A stretch of 64,000 nt of DNA. It comes from Halorubrum sp. Atlit-26R. Its GTDB lineage: Archaea; Halobacteriota; Halobacteria; Halobacteriales; Haloferacaceae. A model generated the notes under the pieces. That model worked only from the letters and a program-made list of their open reading frames with translations. It was not told the DNA's origin and ran no database searches. The number at the start of each line of letters is the position of its first letter. Position 1 is the first letter of the stretch. Made by a program: the position numbers and the translations under genes. This document shows positions 32,442 to 41,083 of this stretch, in pieces. The stretch is from contig NZ_QPLT01000007.1 in the NCBI RefSeq assembly GCF_003666015.1, forward strand, positions 1-64,000. Direction: 5' to 3'.

Positions 32442-33368
32442 GTGAGCGACCAGAACCGATCCGCGACCGACGGCGACCGAGCCGCCCCGGAGGAACGGGA
32501 CCGCTCCGCCAGCACCGGCCGCGAGGGGCTCCGGTACCTACTGGTGCTGTCGCGGCCGCGCTTCTGGCTCTACCTCGCCGGGCCGGTCGCGGTCGGCGTC
32601 ACCTACGGCATCGACGCCGTGAGCGGGCTGTTCACCCCCGTCACCGTCGCGCTCGCGCTCTACTTCCTCGTTCCGGCCAACGTGTTCCTCTACGGCGTCA
32701 ACGACGTGTTCGACGCCGACATCGACGAGCTGAACCCCAAGAAGGAGGGCCGAGAGGCGCGCTGGCGGGGGAGCCGGTTCGTGATCGCCGCAGTCGTCGC
32801 GTCCGGCGCGCTCGGACTCGCGACGCTCGCGATCACGCCCCGGGTCGCGTGGCCGTACCTGCTCGGCTTCCTCGTCCTGGCGGTCGGCTACAGCGCGCCG
32901 CCCGCCCGCTTCAAGACGACGCCGTTCCTCGACTCGCTGTCGAACGGGCTGTACGCGCTCCCGGGCGCGGCGGCGTACGCGACCGTCGCGGGGACGCACC
33001 CGCCGCTCGCGGCGCTCGCCGGCGCGTGGCTCTGGACGATGGGGATGCACACGTTCTCGGCGATTCCGGACATCGAGCCCGACCGGGCGGCGGGGATCGA
33101 CACGACCGCGACGTTCCTCGGCGAGGGGCGCACGTACGCGTACTGCTTCGCGGCGTGGACCGCCGCGGCGGCCGCGTTCTGGCTCGTCGACTTCCGCCTC
33201 GGCGCGCTGCTCGGGGTGTACCCCGTCTTCGTCGCGTGGGTCGCGCGCTCGTCCGTCTCGGTCGACCGCGCGTACTGGTGGTTCCCCGCGCTGAACACCG
33301 TCGTCGGCACGCTGCTGTCGATGGGCGGCCTCTGGCGGGTGTACCCGCTCTGGGAGGCGCTGCCGTGA
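32442..33368 (+). CDS. lyeJ: Lycopene elongase/hydratase, UbiA family
   Basis: This 308-residue membrane prenyltransferase has about eight helices. The first Asp-rich motif is NDVFDADIDELNPKKEG (N-D-x2-D-x3-D) and the second is IPDIEPDRAAGIDTTAT. LyeJ adds C5 units to lycopene and hydrates the ends toward bisanhydrobacterioruberin. GTG 32442 gives MSDQNRS. A GTG at 32430 overlapping the crtD stop (GTGTGA) would give a four-residue extension and is a fair alternative. The stop overlaps the cruF start. Confidence 0.9.
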   Translation: MSDQNRSATDGDRAAPEERDRSASTGREGLRYLLVLSRPRFWLYLAGPVAVGVTYGIDAVSGLFTPVTVALALYFLVPANVFLYGVNDVFDADIDELNPKKEGREARWRGSRFVIAAVVASGALGLATLAITPRVAWPYLLGFLVLAVGYSAPPARFKTTPFLDSLSNGLYALPGAAAYATVAGTHPPLAALAGAWLWTMGMHTFSAIPDIEPDRAAGIDTTATFLGEGRTYAYCFAAWTAAAAAFWLVDFRLGALLGVYPVFVAWVARSSVSVDRAYWWFPALNTVVGTLLSMGGLWRVYPLWEALP

Positions 33369-34273
33369 CCGACGGCGACGGCGGGTCGACTGAGGTAGCG
33401 TCCGCCGCCGCGACGAGTTCCGGACTCGACGCGCTCCGCGAGCGCGCGCCGGACACGCGCCGCGAGGCGGAGGCGCTGCTGGACCGGATCGTCCGCGAGA
33501 ACCGCTTCACCATCGCGGTCGTCTTCCCGCTCGTGGGGGCGATCGCGCTCGTCGGCAGCGCCGAGGGATGGGTGCCCGAGCCGTTCGCGTTCCACCCGTG
33601 GTTCGTGCTGTTCGGCGTTATCGTGATGCGCTCGCCGCTCGTCGTCGGCGTGCTGCCGACGATAGACCGCCGGGCGCTCGGCTGGATCGGCGCCTTGACC
33701 GCGTACACGTACCTCATCGAGGGGGTCGGGGTCGCGACCGGGTGGCCGTACGGCGAGTTCGCGTACACCGTCGACCTCGGGCCGATGCTCGGGGGCGTGC
33801 CGGTCGCGCTCCCCGTCTTCTTCATCCCGCTCGTCACCAACGCCTACCTGCTCTGCCTGCTGCTGCTCGGCCCGCGGGCCGACAGCGTGTGGGTCCGGCT
33901 GGCGACGGTGATCCCGGTCGTCGTCGCGATGGACGTCGTCTTAGACCCCGGCGCCGTCTCGCTCGGCTTCTGGGACTTCGGCGGCGGCGCGTTCTACGGC
34001 GTCCCGCTGTCGAACTACGCCGGCTGGGTGCTGTCCGCGATCGTCGCGGTGGTCACGCTCGACCGCGCGTTCGCGGCGGCCGGGATCCGCGAGCGGCTCC
34101 GCGACTGCGAGTTCATGCTCGACGACATGGTGAGCTTCGTGATCCTCTGGGGCGGAATCAACGTCTGGTTCGGGAACCTCCTGCCCGCGGCGGTCGCGGC
34201 CGCGTTCGGCGCCGGCCTCGTCCGCGCCGACCGGTTCGACACGAGCCTGTTCACCGAGTGGCGCCGGTCGTGA
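33365..34273 (+). CDS. cruF: Bisanhydrobacterioruberin hydratase
   Basis: This 302-residue membrane protein has about seven helices, including YTYLIEGVGVATGWPYGEFAY and DPGAVSLGFWDFGGGAFYGVPLSNY, both characteristic of the CruF family. It hydrates the terminal C45/C50 ends to finish bacterioruberin, the red membrane carotenoid. GTG 33365 overlaps the lyeJ TGA (GTGA), which supports a three-gene operon with coupled translation. The N-terminal 40 residues are hydrophilic. Confidence 0.9.
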   Translation: MTDGDGGSTEVASAAATSSGLDALRERAPDTRREAEALLDRIVRENRFTIAVVFPLVGAIALVGSAEGWVPEPFAFHPWFVLFGVIVMRSPLVVGVLPTIDRRALGWIGALTAYTYLIEGVGVATGWPYGEFAYTVDLGPMLGGVPVALPVFFIPLVTNAYLLCLLLLGPRADSVWVRLATVIPVVVAMDVVLDPGAVSLGFWDFGGGAFYGVPLSNYAGWVLSAIVAVVTLDRAFAAAGIRERLRDCEFMLDDMVSFVILWGGINVWFGNLLPAAVAAAFGAGLVRADRFDTSLFTEWRRS

Positions 34274-34412
34274 GGGTCGGAGTCCCGGCGAGTCCGGCTC
34301 GCGAGTCGCCGCGGACCGACTCGGTTGCGCTTAAATACCGGTGTCTCGTTTCCCCGACCGTGACCGACGGCTGCGACCGCGGCGGACGACGGAACAGGGA
34401 GGACGGACGGCG

Positions 34413-34970
34413 ATGAGCGACCTCGCCATCGACTACGGCGACCACGACCGGGTGCGCGAGGTCGTCGACCGGCTGACCTACTGCGCCGAGGGCGTCAGCG
34501 TCTCCTTCGACGGGTGGGAGGAGCCGCACGTGAAGGGGCCGGGGCTCTACTTCGCCGTCATCGGCGACAGCGACTACGGCGCGTACGCGGACCCGATGGG
34601 CGACAACCGCTGGCCGCGGGACACCTGTCCGTCCGTCTTCGACGGGGACGCGCTCTCGGCTGCCGCCGAGTCGGTGAGCGTCGCGCAGGACGGCGGCGTC
34701 GTCGTCGCCGTCGACGGCGAGGTCGAGAGCCAGATGGTCCGGTTCCGCGACCTCGGCACCCGCGACGAGGAGGCAGAGCTCGTCGACGACGTGAGCTACG
34801 AGCCGTGGATGGGGTCGCGCCACATGAGCGCGATCGAGACCTCCGTCCGCCCGGAGGTCGTCGCGACGGTGACGCTGAGCGAGGAGACCGGGCGCGTCAG
34901 CGTCTTCCGCGACGGCGAGGCGAACAGCATGCGGCGCGAGGAGATCGGCGGCCGCTGGCGCGGCGAGTAG
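34413..34970 (+). CDS. dacZ: Diadenylate cyclase, DacZ-like
   Basis: This 185-residue protein has a DisA_N-like core. A VVVAVDGEVESQMVRF strand-loop sits where the family DGA motif lies. GSRHMSAIETSVRPEVVATV and SEETGRVSVFRDGE match the ligand loop (usually R-H-R) and the following catalytic strand. DacZ makes c-di-AMP from two ATP; it is essential and dose-sensitive in Haloferax. The N-terminal DYGDHDRVREVVDRLTYC region is the haloarchaeal form. The two motif variants (DGE, RHM) differ from bacterial cyclases. Confidence 0.72.
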   Translation: MSDLAIDYGDHDRVREVVDRLTYCAEGVSVSFDGWEEPHVKGPGLYFAVIGDSDYGAYADPMGDNRWPRDTCPSVFDGDALSAAAESVSVAQDGGVVVAVDGEVESQMVRFRDLGTRDEEAELVDDVSYEPWMGSRHMSAIETSVRPEVVATVTLSEETGRVSVFRDGEANSMRREEIGGRWRGE

Positions 34971-35072
34971 CGCTCCCCGCCTCCGGCGCCGACTCCGCGC
35001 GCGGCGGGAAGCGCTCCCGGACGCCGACACCGAGGCCCCACCGTTAAGCCCCGGCCGCGCGAACGTCGAGAC

Positions 35073-35498
35073 ATGTACGACGAGATCCTGGTGCCGACCG
35101 ACGGGAGCGAGGCCGTCGACCGCGCGCTCGACCACGCGATCCGGCTCGGGACGGACCACGACGCGACGCTCCACGCGCTGTACGTCGTCGACCAGCGGGT
35201 CACGACCGCGAACTCGGGGGACCTCCACGAGGAGGTCGTCGCGGACCTCGAATCGCAGGGGGAAAGCGCGGTCGACGCGGTCGCCGACGCGGCGAGCGAG
35301 GCCGGCCTCGACGTCGAGACCCACGTCGCGCACGGCACGCCGGACACGGAGATCGTCGAGTACGCGGACGAGTCCGGCATCGACGTGATCGTGATGAGCC
35401 CGGAGGGGAAGTCGCCGCGCGAGCGGATCCGGTCGCTCGGCAGCGTCTCCGACCGCGTCGCCGACGACGCGTCGGTGCCGGTGTTCCTCATCAAGTGA
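35073..35498 (+). CDS. Universal stress protein, single domain
   Basis: The protein has 141 residues. It starts MYDEILVPTDGSEAVDRAL and ends with an ATP-loop region (MSPEGKSPRERIRSLGSVSDRV) and SVPVFLIK. The glycines of the usual G-x2-G-x9-G-S loop are partly replaced (P-E-G-K at the first position), which may weaken nucleotide binding. It is a stand-alone gene after dacZ. Confidence 0.9.
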   Translation: MYDEILVPTDGSEAVDRALDHAIRLGTDHDATLHALYVVDQRVTTANSGDLHEEVVADLESQGESAVDAVADAASEAGLDVETHVAHGTPDTEIVEYADESGIDVIVMSPEGKSPRERIRSLGSVSDRVADDASVPVFLIK

Positions 35499-35555
35499 CG
35501 GCCGTCCGCGACTGAAGCCGCGGGGTTCAGGTGGATCCGGACGCGACCCGTCCGC

Positions 35556-36323
35556 ATGGAACTCACCGTGCTCGGGTCCGGCAGCGCGATGCCGGTCCCC
35601 GACCGCGCGCAGGCCGGCTACCTCCTCGACGACGGCGACCGCTCGCTGCTCGTCGACTGCGGCAGCGGCGTCCTCCAGCGGCTCGCCGGCACGGAAACCG
35701 GCTACGAGGGCGTCTCGACGGTCCTCCTCACGCACCACCACCTCGACCACGTCGCGGCGCTCCTCCCGCTCCTGAAGGCGCGCTGGCTCGCCGGCGAGGA
35801 GCACCTCGAAGTCGTCGGCCCCGCGGGCACGAAGTCGCTCGTCGACGGCCTGCTCGACGTCCACGACTATCTCGACGGCCGGATCGACCTCGCGATCCGG
35901 GAGGTGTCGGCGTCGCGCCCGTTCGCCGCGGGGGGGTTCGACGTGACCGCGCGCGAGACGCGCCACTCGGTGGAGGGGTTCGCCTACCGCTTCTCGCCGC
36001 CGAGTTCGGACGCCGAGGCCAGCGACGGGCCGCTCGCGCTCTCGGGCGACACCGAGGCGTTCGCGGGGATGGGACGGTTCGCGGACGGCGTCGACTGCCT
36101 CGTCCACGACTGCTCGTTCCCGGACGACGTCGACGTGTCGAACCACCCGACGCCGACGAGCCTCGGCGAGTCGCTCGCGGGCGCCGATATCGGGACGCTC
36201 CTCCTCTCGCACCTCTACCCGCACACCGGCGGCCGCGAGCGCGAGATGGAAGAGAGCGTCCGCGACGCGGGGTTCGACGGCGAGGTGCGCGTCGCGACCG
36301 ACGGGCTCCGCGTGTCGCTGTGA
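35556..36323 (+). CDS. Metallo-beta-lactamase-fold hydrolase (RNase Z-like)
   Basis: This 255-residue protein has the metal-binding signature LLTHHHLDHVAALLPLL (H-x-H-x-D-H, about residues 59-64). It also has ETRHSVEGFAYRF, an acidic LSGDTEAF and a late LLLSHLYPH. The set matches the ribonuclease Z/ELAC-like and related hydrolases. The short size and absence of an exosite argue for a general MBL hydrolase, possibly a phosphodiesterase. The substrate is unknown. Confidence 0.85.
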   Translation: MELTVLGSGSAMPVPDRAQAGYLLDDGDRSLLVDCGSGVLQRLAGTETGYEGVSTVLLTHHHLDHVAALLPLLKARWLAGEEHLEVVGPAGTKSLVDGLLDVHDYLDGRIDLAIREVSASRPFAAGGFDVTARETRHSVEGFAYRFSPPSSDAEASDGPLALSGDTEAFAGMGRFADGVDCLVHDCSFPDDVDVSNHPTPTSLGESLAGADIGTLLLSHLYPHTGGREREMEESVRDAGFDGEVRVATDGLRVSL

Positions 36324-36416
36324 GGGGGCGGCGAGTCCGGAATCGTAACCGACCGCCGACCGCGTCGCGGCCGCGACGTAACCGCTGAGTGTTACGCACT
36401 CACACGTTCGACCCGG

Positions 36417-36425
36417 ATATTTAAG
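36417..36425 (+). promoter_or_regulatory. TATA box of moaA
   Basis: ATATTTAAG lies 25-33 bases before ATG 36450, consistent with a leaderless transcript. Confidence 0.6.
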
Positions 36426-36449
36426 CGCGCGTAGTCGCTTCTCTCCGCC

Positions 36450-37454
36450 ATGGCCGGCCCACTCGCGGACGACTTCGGACGGGAGGTGACCGGGGTGCGG
36501 ATCTCGCTCACCGACCGGTGTAACTTCGACTGCGTCTACTGTCACAACGAGGGGTTAGGCGACACGCGCGGGCCGATGGAGCCGAGCGACGAAGAGATGA
36601 GCGCCGACGACGTGGTCCGCTTCTTGGAGGTCGTCGAGGGGTACGGCGTCGACGCCGTGAAGTTCACGGGCGGCGAGCCGATGCTCCGGCAGGACCTCGA
36701 AGCGATCATCGAGCGCACGCCCGACTCGATGGAGGTGTCGATGACGACGAACGGCACGTTCCTCCCCGGGCGCGCCGAGGACCTGAAGGCCGCCGGGCTC
36801 GACCGCGTCAACGTCTCGCAGGACGCGCTCGACCCGGACGACTTCGCGGAGGTGACCAAGTCGGGCGCCTACGAGAAGGTCCTCGAAGGCGTGAAGGCCG
36901 CCGTCGACGCCGGGCTCGACCCCGTGAAGCTCAACATGGTCGTGTTCACGCACACCGCGGGCTACGTCGAGGAGATGGTCGAGCACGTCGCGGACAACGA
37001 GGGGCTCCAGCTCCAGCTCATCCAGTACATGCCGGAGCTGACCGGCAAGCCCGAGTGGAACGTCGACATCGGGCGCGTCCACGACTGGCTCGCCGAGAAG
37101 GCCGACCGCGTCGAGCACCGCGAGATGCACGACCGGAAGCGCTACTTCGTCGGCGAGGCGAGCGACGACGAGACGGGCGGCATGGTCGAGATCGTCGACC
37201 CCGTCGAGAACGAGGAGTTCTGCGCCAACTGCGGCCGCGTCCGCGTCACCCACGAGGGGTACCTGAAGGGCTGTCTCAACCGCAACGACGACCTCCGCTC
37301 GATGGGCGAGATGACGCGCGAGGAGATAGCGGAGACGTTCGAGGACGTGGTGGCGAACCGCGTGCCCTACTACGGCGAGTACCTGATCGAGGGCGAGGAC
37401 GGCGAGTACGAACTGAACGAGAAGTACCTCGGGACGCCGAGCGCGGCGGATTGA
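36450..37454 (+). CDS. moaA: GTP 3',8-cyclase, molybdenum cofactor synthesis
   Basis: This radical-SAM enzyme has 334 residues. The N-terminal cluster motif is C-x3-C-x2-C in [13 protein letters not shown] (near residue 24). The second cluster lies in [23 protein letters not shown], and the glycine region is [14 protein letters not shown]. MoaA starts the conversion of GTP to cyclic pyranopterin monophosphate. The C-terminal GG tail seen in many bacterial MoaA proteins is absent, as in other haloarchaeal forms. A hairpin with a short T-run follows (37516-37534). Confidence 0.93.
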   Translation: MAGPLADDFGREVTGVRISLTDRCNFDCVYCHNEGLGDTRGPMEPSDEEMSADDVVRFLEVVEGYGVDAVKFTGGEPMLRQDLEAIIERTPDSMEVSMTTNGTFLPGRAEDLKAAGLDRVNVSQDALDPDDFAEVTKSGAYEKVLEGVKAAVDAGLDPVKLNMVVFTHTAGYVEEMVEHVADNEGLQLQLIQYMPELTGKPEWNVDIGRVHDWLAEKADRVEHREMHDRKRYFVGEASDDETGGMVEIVDPVENEEFCANCGRVRVTHEGYLKGCLNRNDDLRSMGEMTREEIAETFEDVVANRVPYYGEYLIEGEDGEYELNEKYLGTPSAAD

Positions 37455-37515
37455 GGGTCGGATTTTACGATTGGTGAGTCGCTGTCGAAATCTAGCTTCC
37501 GAACTGTTCGGAAAT

Positions 37516-37534
37516 GCCGATGGTGTCGGCTTTT
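37516..37534 (+). terminator. Hairpin with T-run downstream of moaA
   Basis: GCCGA and TCGGC pair across a five-base loop and are followed by TTTT. It lies 62 bases after the moaA stop and before the AT-rich island. A second perfect stem, TTCCGAA-CTG-TTCGGAA, lies just upstream at about 37497-37513. Confidence 0.45.
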
Positions 37535-37634
37535 CAATAGACCTCTCTAACTGTTGCTTGTGTGGGTTAAGATAGAATCATGTATTTAAATATATTAGAA
37601 TTAAATTAATATACGCGAACATATTATTCCTCAG

Positions 37635-37645
37635 ATACATTTATA
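37635..37645 (+). promoter_or_regulatory. TATA box of the ApeA-like gene
   Basis: TACATTTATAA lies about 28 bases before ATG 37670 in a strongly AT-rich leader. The promoter therefore travelled with the gene. Confidence 0.5.
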
Positions 37646-37669
37646 AACTACAATTAAATATACTGGAAT

Positions 37670-39055
37670 ATGTTCGACCGTAGAGAATTTGAGGGATATT
37701 GGTGGACCCCAGAGTCAGAAGATCGAAAAGTTCCGGGGACGCTTGAGTATGACCCGGACACAGGGATAACGCTGCGACTACTTAGTACACTAAAAAAAGA
37801 AGGAAACATACCCAAGTCAGATTCCACTGCTACCCGTTACGATCGGATATTGGGAAAGACAACAGAAGAAGAAAATATTACATTAATTGACTGTCCTCTC
37901 TCAAAGACATCGGGAATTGGTGGGGCAAAGACAGAACAGTATATCGCTAACGAGCTACTAATCGGTCACTGCTTCACAGATTCCATAGAATTTTCTCGCA
38001 TACAGATAAAATCCGATCTCATTGATGCTTGGGCAGAGCGGCCAGCTACGTCATTTGACAGTTCAGTTTTAGAGAGAGCTGATGGTAAGGGACCAGTAAA
38101 AGGACAAGTAGGGGATACATTCGAAATTAAAGGGGAAACGCTTGAAACACTTGACGCAGAAGTTGAGATAGGGACTGTCAAACTAAAAAATAACATTACT
38201 ACTAATCTTCGTCGGCGTGGTGGCGGTGAAATAACCGATAAGTGTTTTTTTGAGATCGTCTTTCAATCGGGCGCTGAACCCTATGAGGTCTCATTAGACT
38301 ATGTGAAGAAAATTGAAGACTTTGTCACATTAGCATTAGGAGAAGAATGTTGGGCCGAGCAATTGATTGGTATTGGGACTGATGGCGATACAGAAATTGA
38401 GATTCTTTACCCACCGCAAGAAACTCCAAAAGAGGCCTCAAAAATCCATCCATACAAAACCAATTTTATACTTCCTGATATTTCTGATAATTACGAATCA
38501 GTCATACAGAACTGGTTTGATATTTCGAACAGATATTCCCAGTCTCTGAATCTATACTTTTCCACCCGATATAATAATAGGATGTATGTTAATAACGAGT
38601 TCTTTTCTCTTGTACAGTCCATCGAGGTATATCACAGACGGAACGAGAACTTTGATGGGATATATGTAGACCCAGAGGAGTTCGAGGATTATTATGACGA
38701 ATTATGTGAGACAGTCCGATCTGATTTCGATAATAGTTTCAGCCAGCATCTAAAGAAGGGAAGCTTCAAATATGCTAATGAGTACTCGCTGGCGAAACGT
38801 ATGGACGAACTTGTTCAAAGAGTTACTGAAGACTTTGAGGAACTCCCTCTGGAATTTGAATCAAATATTCGACCAATCGTAAACGCGCGGAATAATCTAA
38901 CACATGAAGGTGATGCTGGTGTATCTACTGCCAAATTATTTGATTTTTCACAGGTACTCAAGGCATTACTTGAGTCTCTAATATTAATAGATATTGGAAT
39001 AAATAAAGATCAAATTCAAGATCGTCTTAGTCAAAGGTATGAGAATCTAATTTGA
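37670..39055 (+). CDS. ApeA-like HEPN defence protein
   Basis: This protein has 461 residues. The N-terminal EFEGYWWTPES, then KVPGTLEYDPDTGITLRLL, resembles the ApeA N-terminal domain. The C-terminal helical domain carries ARNNLTHEG (about residues 406-414), an R-x4-H motif of HEPN ribonucleases. ApeA is an anti-phage protein thought to halt infection by RNA cleavage. The gene is far more AT-rich than its surroundings and brings its own promoter. It fills the whole gap between moaA and tRNA-Arg. No partner gene is present, as expected for single-gene ApeA systems. Confidence 0.75.
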   Translation: MFDRREFEGYWWTPESEDRKVPGTLEYDPDTGITLRLLSTLKKEGNIPKSDSTATRYDRILGKTTEEENITLIDCPLSKTSGIGGAKTEQYIANELLIGHCFTDSIEFSRIQIKSDLIDAWAERPATSFDSSVLERADGKGPVKGQVGDTFEIKGETLETLDAEVEIGTVKLKNNITTNLRRRGGGEITDKCFFEIVFQSGAEPYEVSLDYVKKIEDFVTLALGEECWAEQLIGIGTDGDTEIEILYPPQETPKEASKIHPYKTNFILPDISDNYESVIQNWFDISNRYSQSLNLYFSTRYNNRMYVNNEFFSLVQSIEVYHRRNENFDGIYVDPEEFEDYYDELCETVRSDFDNSFSQHLKKGSFKYANEYSLAKRMDELVQRVTEDFEELPLEFESNIRPIVNARNNLTHEGDAGVSTAKLFDFSQVLKALLESLILIDIGINKDQIQDRLSQRYENLI

Positions 39056-39071
39056 GGTACAGAATTCGGCA

Positions 39072-39146
39072 CGGGCACGGTGGGATTCGAACCCACGACC
39101 ATCGGATTAGAAGTCCGACGCTCTATCCGGGCTGAGCTACGTGCCC
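39072..39146 (-). tRNA. tRNA-Arg (anticodon TCT)
   Basis: The minus strand folds as a 75-base tRNA. The acceptor GGGCACG pairs with CGTGCCC and the discriminator is G. The D arm is GCTCAGCCCGGATAGAGC. The anticodon stem TCGGA/TCCGA encloses the loop CTTCTAA. The T arm is GTGGG-TTCGAAT-CCCAC. No intron is present. A TTTTTTAGA stretch about 26 bases upstream (about 39168-39176) is a likely promoter. Its 3' end faces the AT-rich ApeA island. Confidence 0.95.
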
Positions 39147-39246
39147 TCATCAACTCCTGATCCCCCCAGTCTAAAAAACGCCCGCGGTTCGCGCCGCCCG
39201 CGGGCCAACAGCAGACCTAAGTCCGCGAGCGGAGTATCCGCCGGTA

Positions 39247-39888
39247 ATGAACGTTATCGGAACCGTCGGCCTCCCCGGCAGCGGGAAGGGGGAGGCGGCG
39301 AACGTGGCCGAAGCGGCCGGCATCCCCGTCGTCGTCATGGGCGACGTGGTCCGCGCCGAGTGTCGCCGCCGCGGCCTCGATCCGGCGAAACACCACGGTC
39401 GGATGGCCGGCACGCTCCGCGAGGAGGAGGGCGACGACGCCATCGCCGCGCGGACGCTCCCCCGGATTCGGGAGGCCGCCGCCGAGAGCGAGCGCGACGA
39501 GACCGTCCTCGTGGACGGCCTCCGCTCGACCGTCGAGCTCGAACGCTTCCGCGAGGCGTTCGGCGACGACTTCACCCTCGTCGCGATCCGCGCGCCGTTC
39601 GAGCTGCGCGCCGAGCGGCTGGGCGAGCGCGGCCGCGACGACTCCGACGCCGACATGGCCGCGCTCCGCGAGCGCGACGAACGCGAGGTCGAGCTCGGCC
39701 TCGGCGAGACCTTAGAGCTGGCCGACGTCGAGATCGACAACACCGACAGCCTCGCGGCGTTCCGCGAGCGCGTCCGCGCGGTGCTGGGCGTCGGGGACGC
39801 GGAGTCGGACCCCTCCGACGGCGAGGCCGGCGGGCACCCCGACGACGCCGACCCCGAGGCGTCCGAGGCCGGAGGTGACGGCGCGTGA
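39247..39888 (+). CDS. P-loop nucleotide kinase-like protein (UPF0200)
   Basis: This 213-residue protein has a P-loop GLPGSGKGEAANVA (residues 8-21). The adenylate/dephospho-CoA-kinase-like fold continues with VVVMGDVVRAECRRRGL and VLVDGLRSTVELERFREAF. It belongs to an archaeal family usually called UPF0200, whose substrate is unsettled. A disordered acidic tail (residues 180-213) follows. Its TGA overlaps the next gene's GTG, so the pair is co-translated. Confidence 0.85.
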   Translation: MNVIGTVGLPGSGKGEAANVAEAAGIPVVVMGDVVRAECRRRGLDPAKHHGRMAGTLREEEGDDAIAARTLPRIREAAAESERDETVLVDGLRSTVELERFREAFGDDFTLVAIRAPFELRAERLGERGRDDSDADMAALRERDEREVELGLGETLELADVEIDNTDSLAAFRERVRAVLGVGDAESDPSDGEAGGHPDDADPEASEAGGDGA

Positions 39889-40337
39889 TCTACAGCGTCG
39901 ACGTCCGGATCGAGACGCCGGTCAACGACACGGAGGTGACCGACCGGGTCGCGGACGCGGTCGAGAACGTCTTCCCCGACGCCGAGCCGGTCCACGAGGA
40001 CGGGCGGCTCGTCTCCGAGACGCACAGCCTCGACGCCTTCTCCGACGTGCTTCACGAACAGGAGATCCTCGACACCGCGCGGCGCGTGTTCCGGCAGAAC
40101 AGGACGGAGGAGGGGTTCGCGTTCTCCCTAAAGAAGCAGGCGGCGTTCGAGGGCGTCGTCAACTTCGCGGTCGGCGAGCCGGACGAGCTCGGCGAGATCG
40201 ACGTCGACGTGCGCGTCCGCGAGCCCGACGTCGAGTCGTTCATCGACTACGTCGCGCCCGAGACCGACGAGGGGCAGCCGGTCGACCCCGTCCGCGAGTA
40301 CGGCGACCGCTTCGACCCCGAGGACGAGGCGTACTGA
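39885..40337 (+). CDS. RNA-binding-domain protein (UPF0201-like)
   Basis: This 150-residue protein starts with a GTG that overlaps the preceding stop (GTGA). It reads MIYSVDVRIETPVNDTEVTDRVADAV and contains EILDTARRVFRQNRTEEGFAFSLKKQAAFEGVVNF. This is the pattern of the archaeal UPF0201 family with a ribosomal-protein-L5-like fold, predicted to bind RNA. Coupling to the UPF0200 kinase gene is common in archaea and suggests a joint role in tRNA or nucleotide metabolism, but none is proven. Confidence 0.85.
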   Translation: MIYSVDVRIETPVNDTEVTDRVADAVENVFPDAEPVHEDGRLVSETHSLDAFSDVLHEQEILDTARRVFRQNRTEEGFAFSLKKQAAFEGVVNFAVGEPDELGEIDVDVRVREPDVESFIDYVAPETDEGQPVDPVREYGDRFDPEDEAY

Positions 40338-40368
40338 GGCGTCAGACGGCGCGAGCGGGTTCTTCGCT

Positions 40369-40971
40369 TCAGTTACTCAACGCCGACGAGCCCGCCCCGC
40401 CGATCGCCCCGAAGACGGCCGGGTAGACGGCGCCGGCGAGCAGGACGGCGGTGACGATGTCCGGAGCCACGCTCCCGTTGCCGACCGCGTACCGGAAGAG
40501 GAAGGCGCCGACGACCGCGAGGGGGAGGTAGCCGGCCGCGACGAGCGCCCCCGAGCGGGCGCCGGCGAGGGGACTGTCCGCGCCGGCGACTCGACCGGCG
40601 ACGAGGCCGGCGACGAGCAGGAGGACCGGCGGAACGAGGAGCAGGTACCCCGCGCCCTCGGCCTGCATGAGGAGGTTCCGCGACGACGTGCCGCCGAACA
40701 CCGCGGGGGACACGGTCTCGACGAAGTGCGCGTTGTAGAACAGCCAGCCCGACACCTGCCACGTCGAGATGGGGTCGCCGCCGAACAGCTCGGCGAGGAA
40801 GTTGAGCCCCGACAGCCCCTCCTCGATCCGGCCGCTCTGCGTGAGGTAGACGGACAGGTAGCCGACGAGGTACGCGGCGGCGCCGGCGACCGCGCCGCCG
40901 ACCGCCTCTCTGGCGATGCTCGGATCCGAACCGGTCGTCGCGGTCGTTCCGCCGGACGGTGACGAGGACAT
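40369..40971 (-). CDS. Multi-pass membrane protein, haloarchaeal family
   Basis: This 200-residue protein has a Ser/Thr/Gly-rich N-terminus and about four hydrophobic segments (near residues 25-45, 108-126, 140-160, 172-195). ATG 40971 (MSSSPSGG) was preferred over an upstream start whose extra residues look non-coding. No function is recognisable. It is convergent with the UPF0201 gene. Confidence 0.75.
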   Translation of the reverse strand: MSSSPSGGTTATTGSDPSIAREAVGGAVAGAAAYLVGYLSVYLTQSGRIEEGLSGLNFLAELFGGDPISTWQVSGWLFYNAHFVETVSPAVFGGTSSRNLLMQAEGAGYLLLVPPVLLLVAGLVAGRVAGADSPLAGARSGALVAAGYLPLAVVGAFLFRYAVGNGSVAPDIVTAVLLAGAVYPAVFGAIGGAGSSALSN

Positions 40972-41083
40972 GCGCTCGGTGTCGTTTCGGGCGCGGTAAG
41001 TGTTTGTTGGGTCGGGACCACAGCCGTAATTCATCCGGAAAGAGCCTCGAAAATGGCGTTATCGACCGAATCGGCCGCTCCGA

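Noticed and set aside
37455-37520. Duplicated tRNA-Arg end marking an integrated island
   Set aside because: No copy of the tRNA-Arg 3' sequence is visible near moaA, so integrase-type insertion of the ApeA island is not supported.
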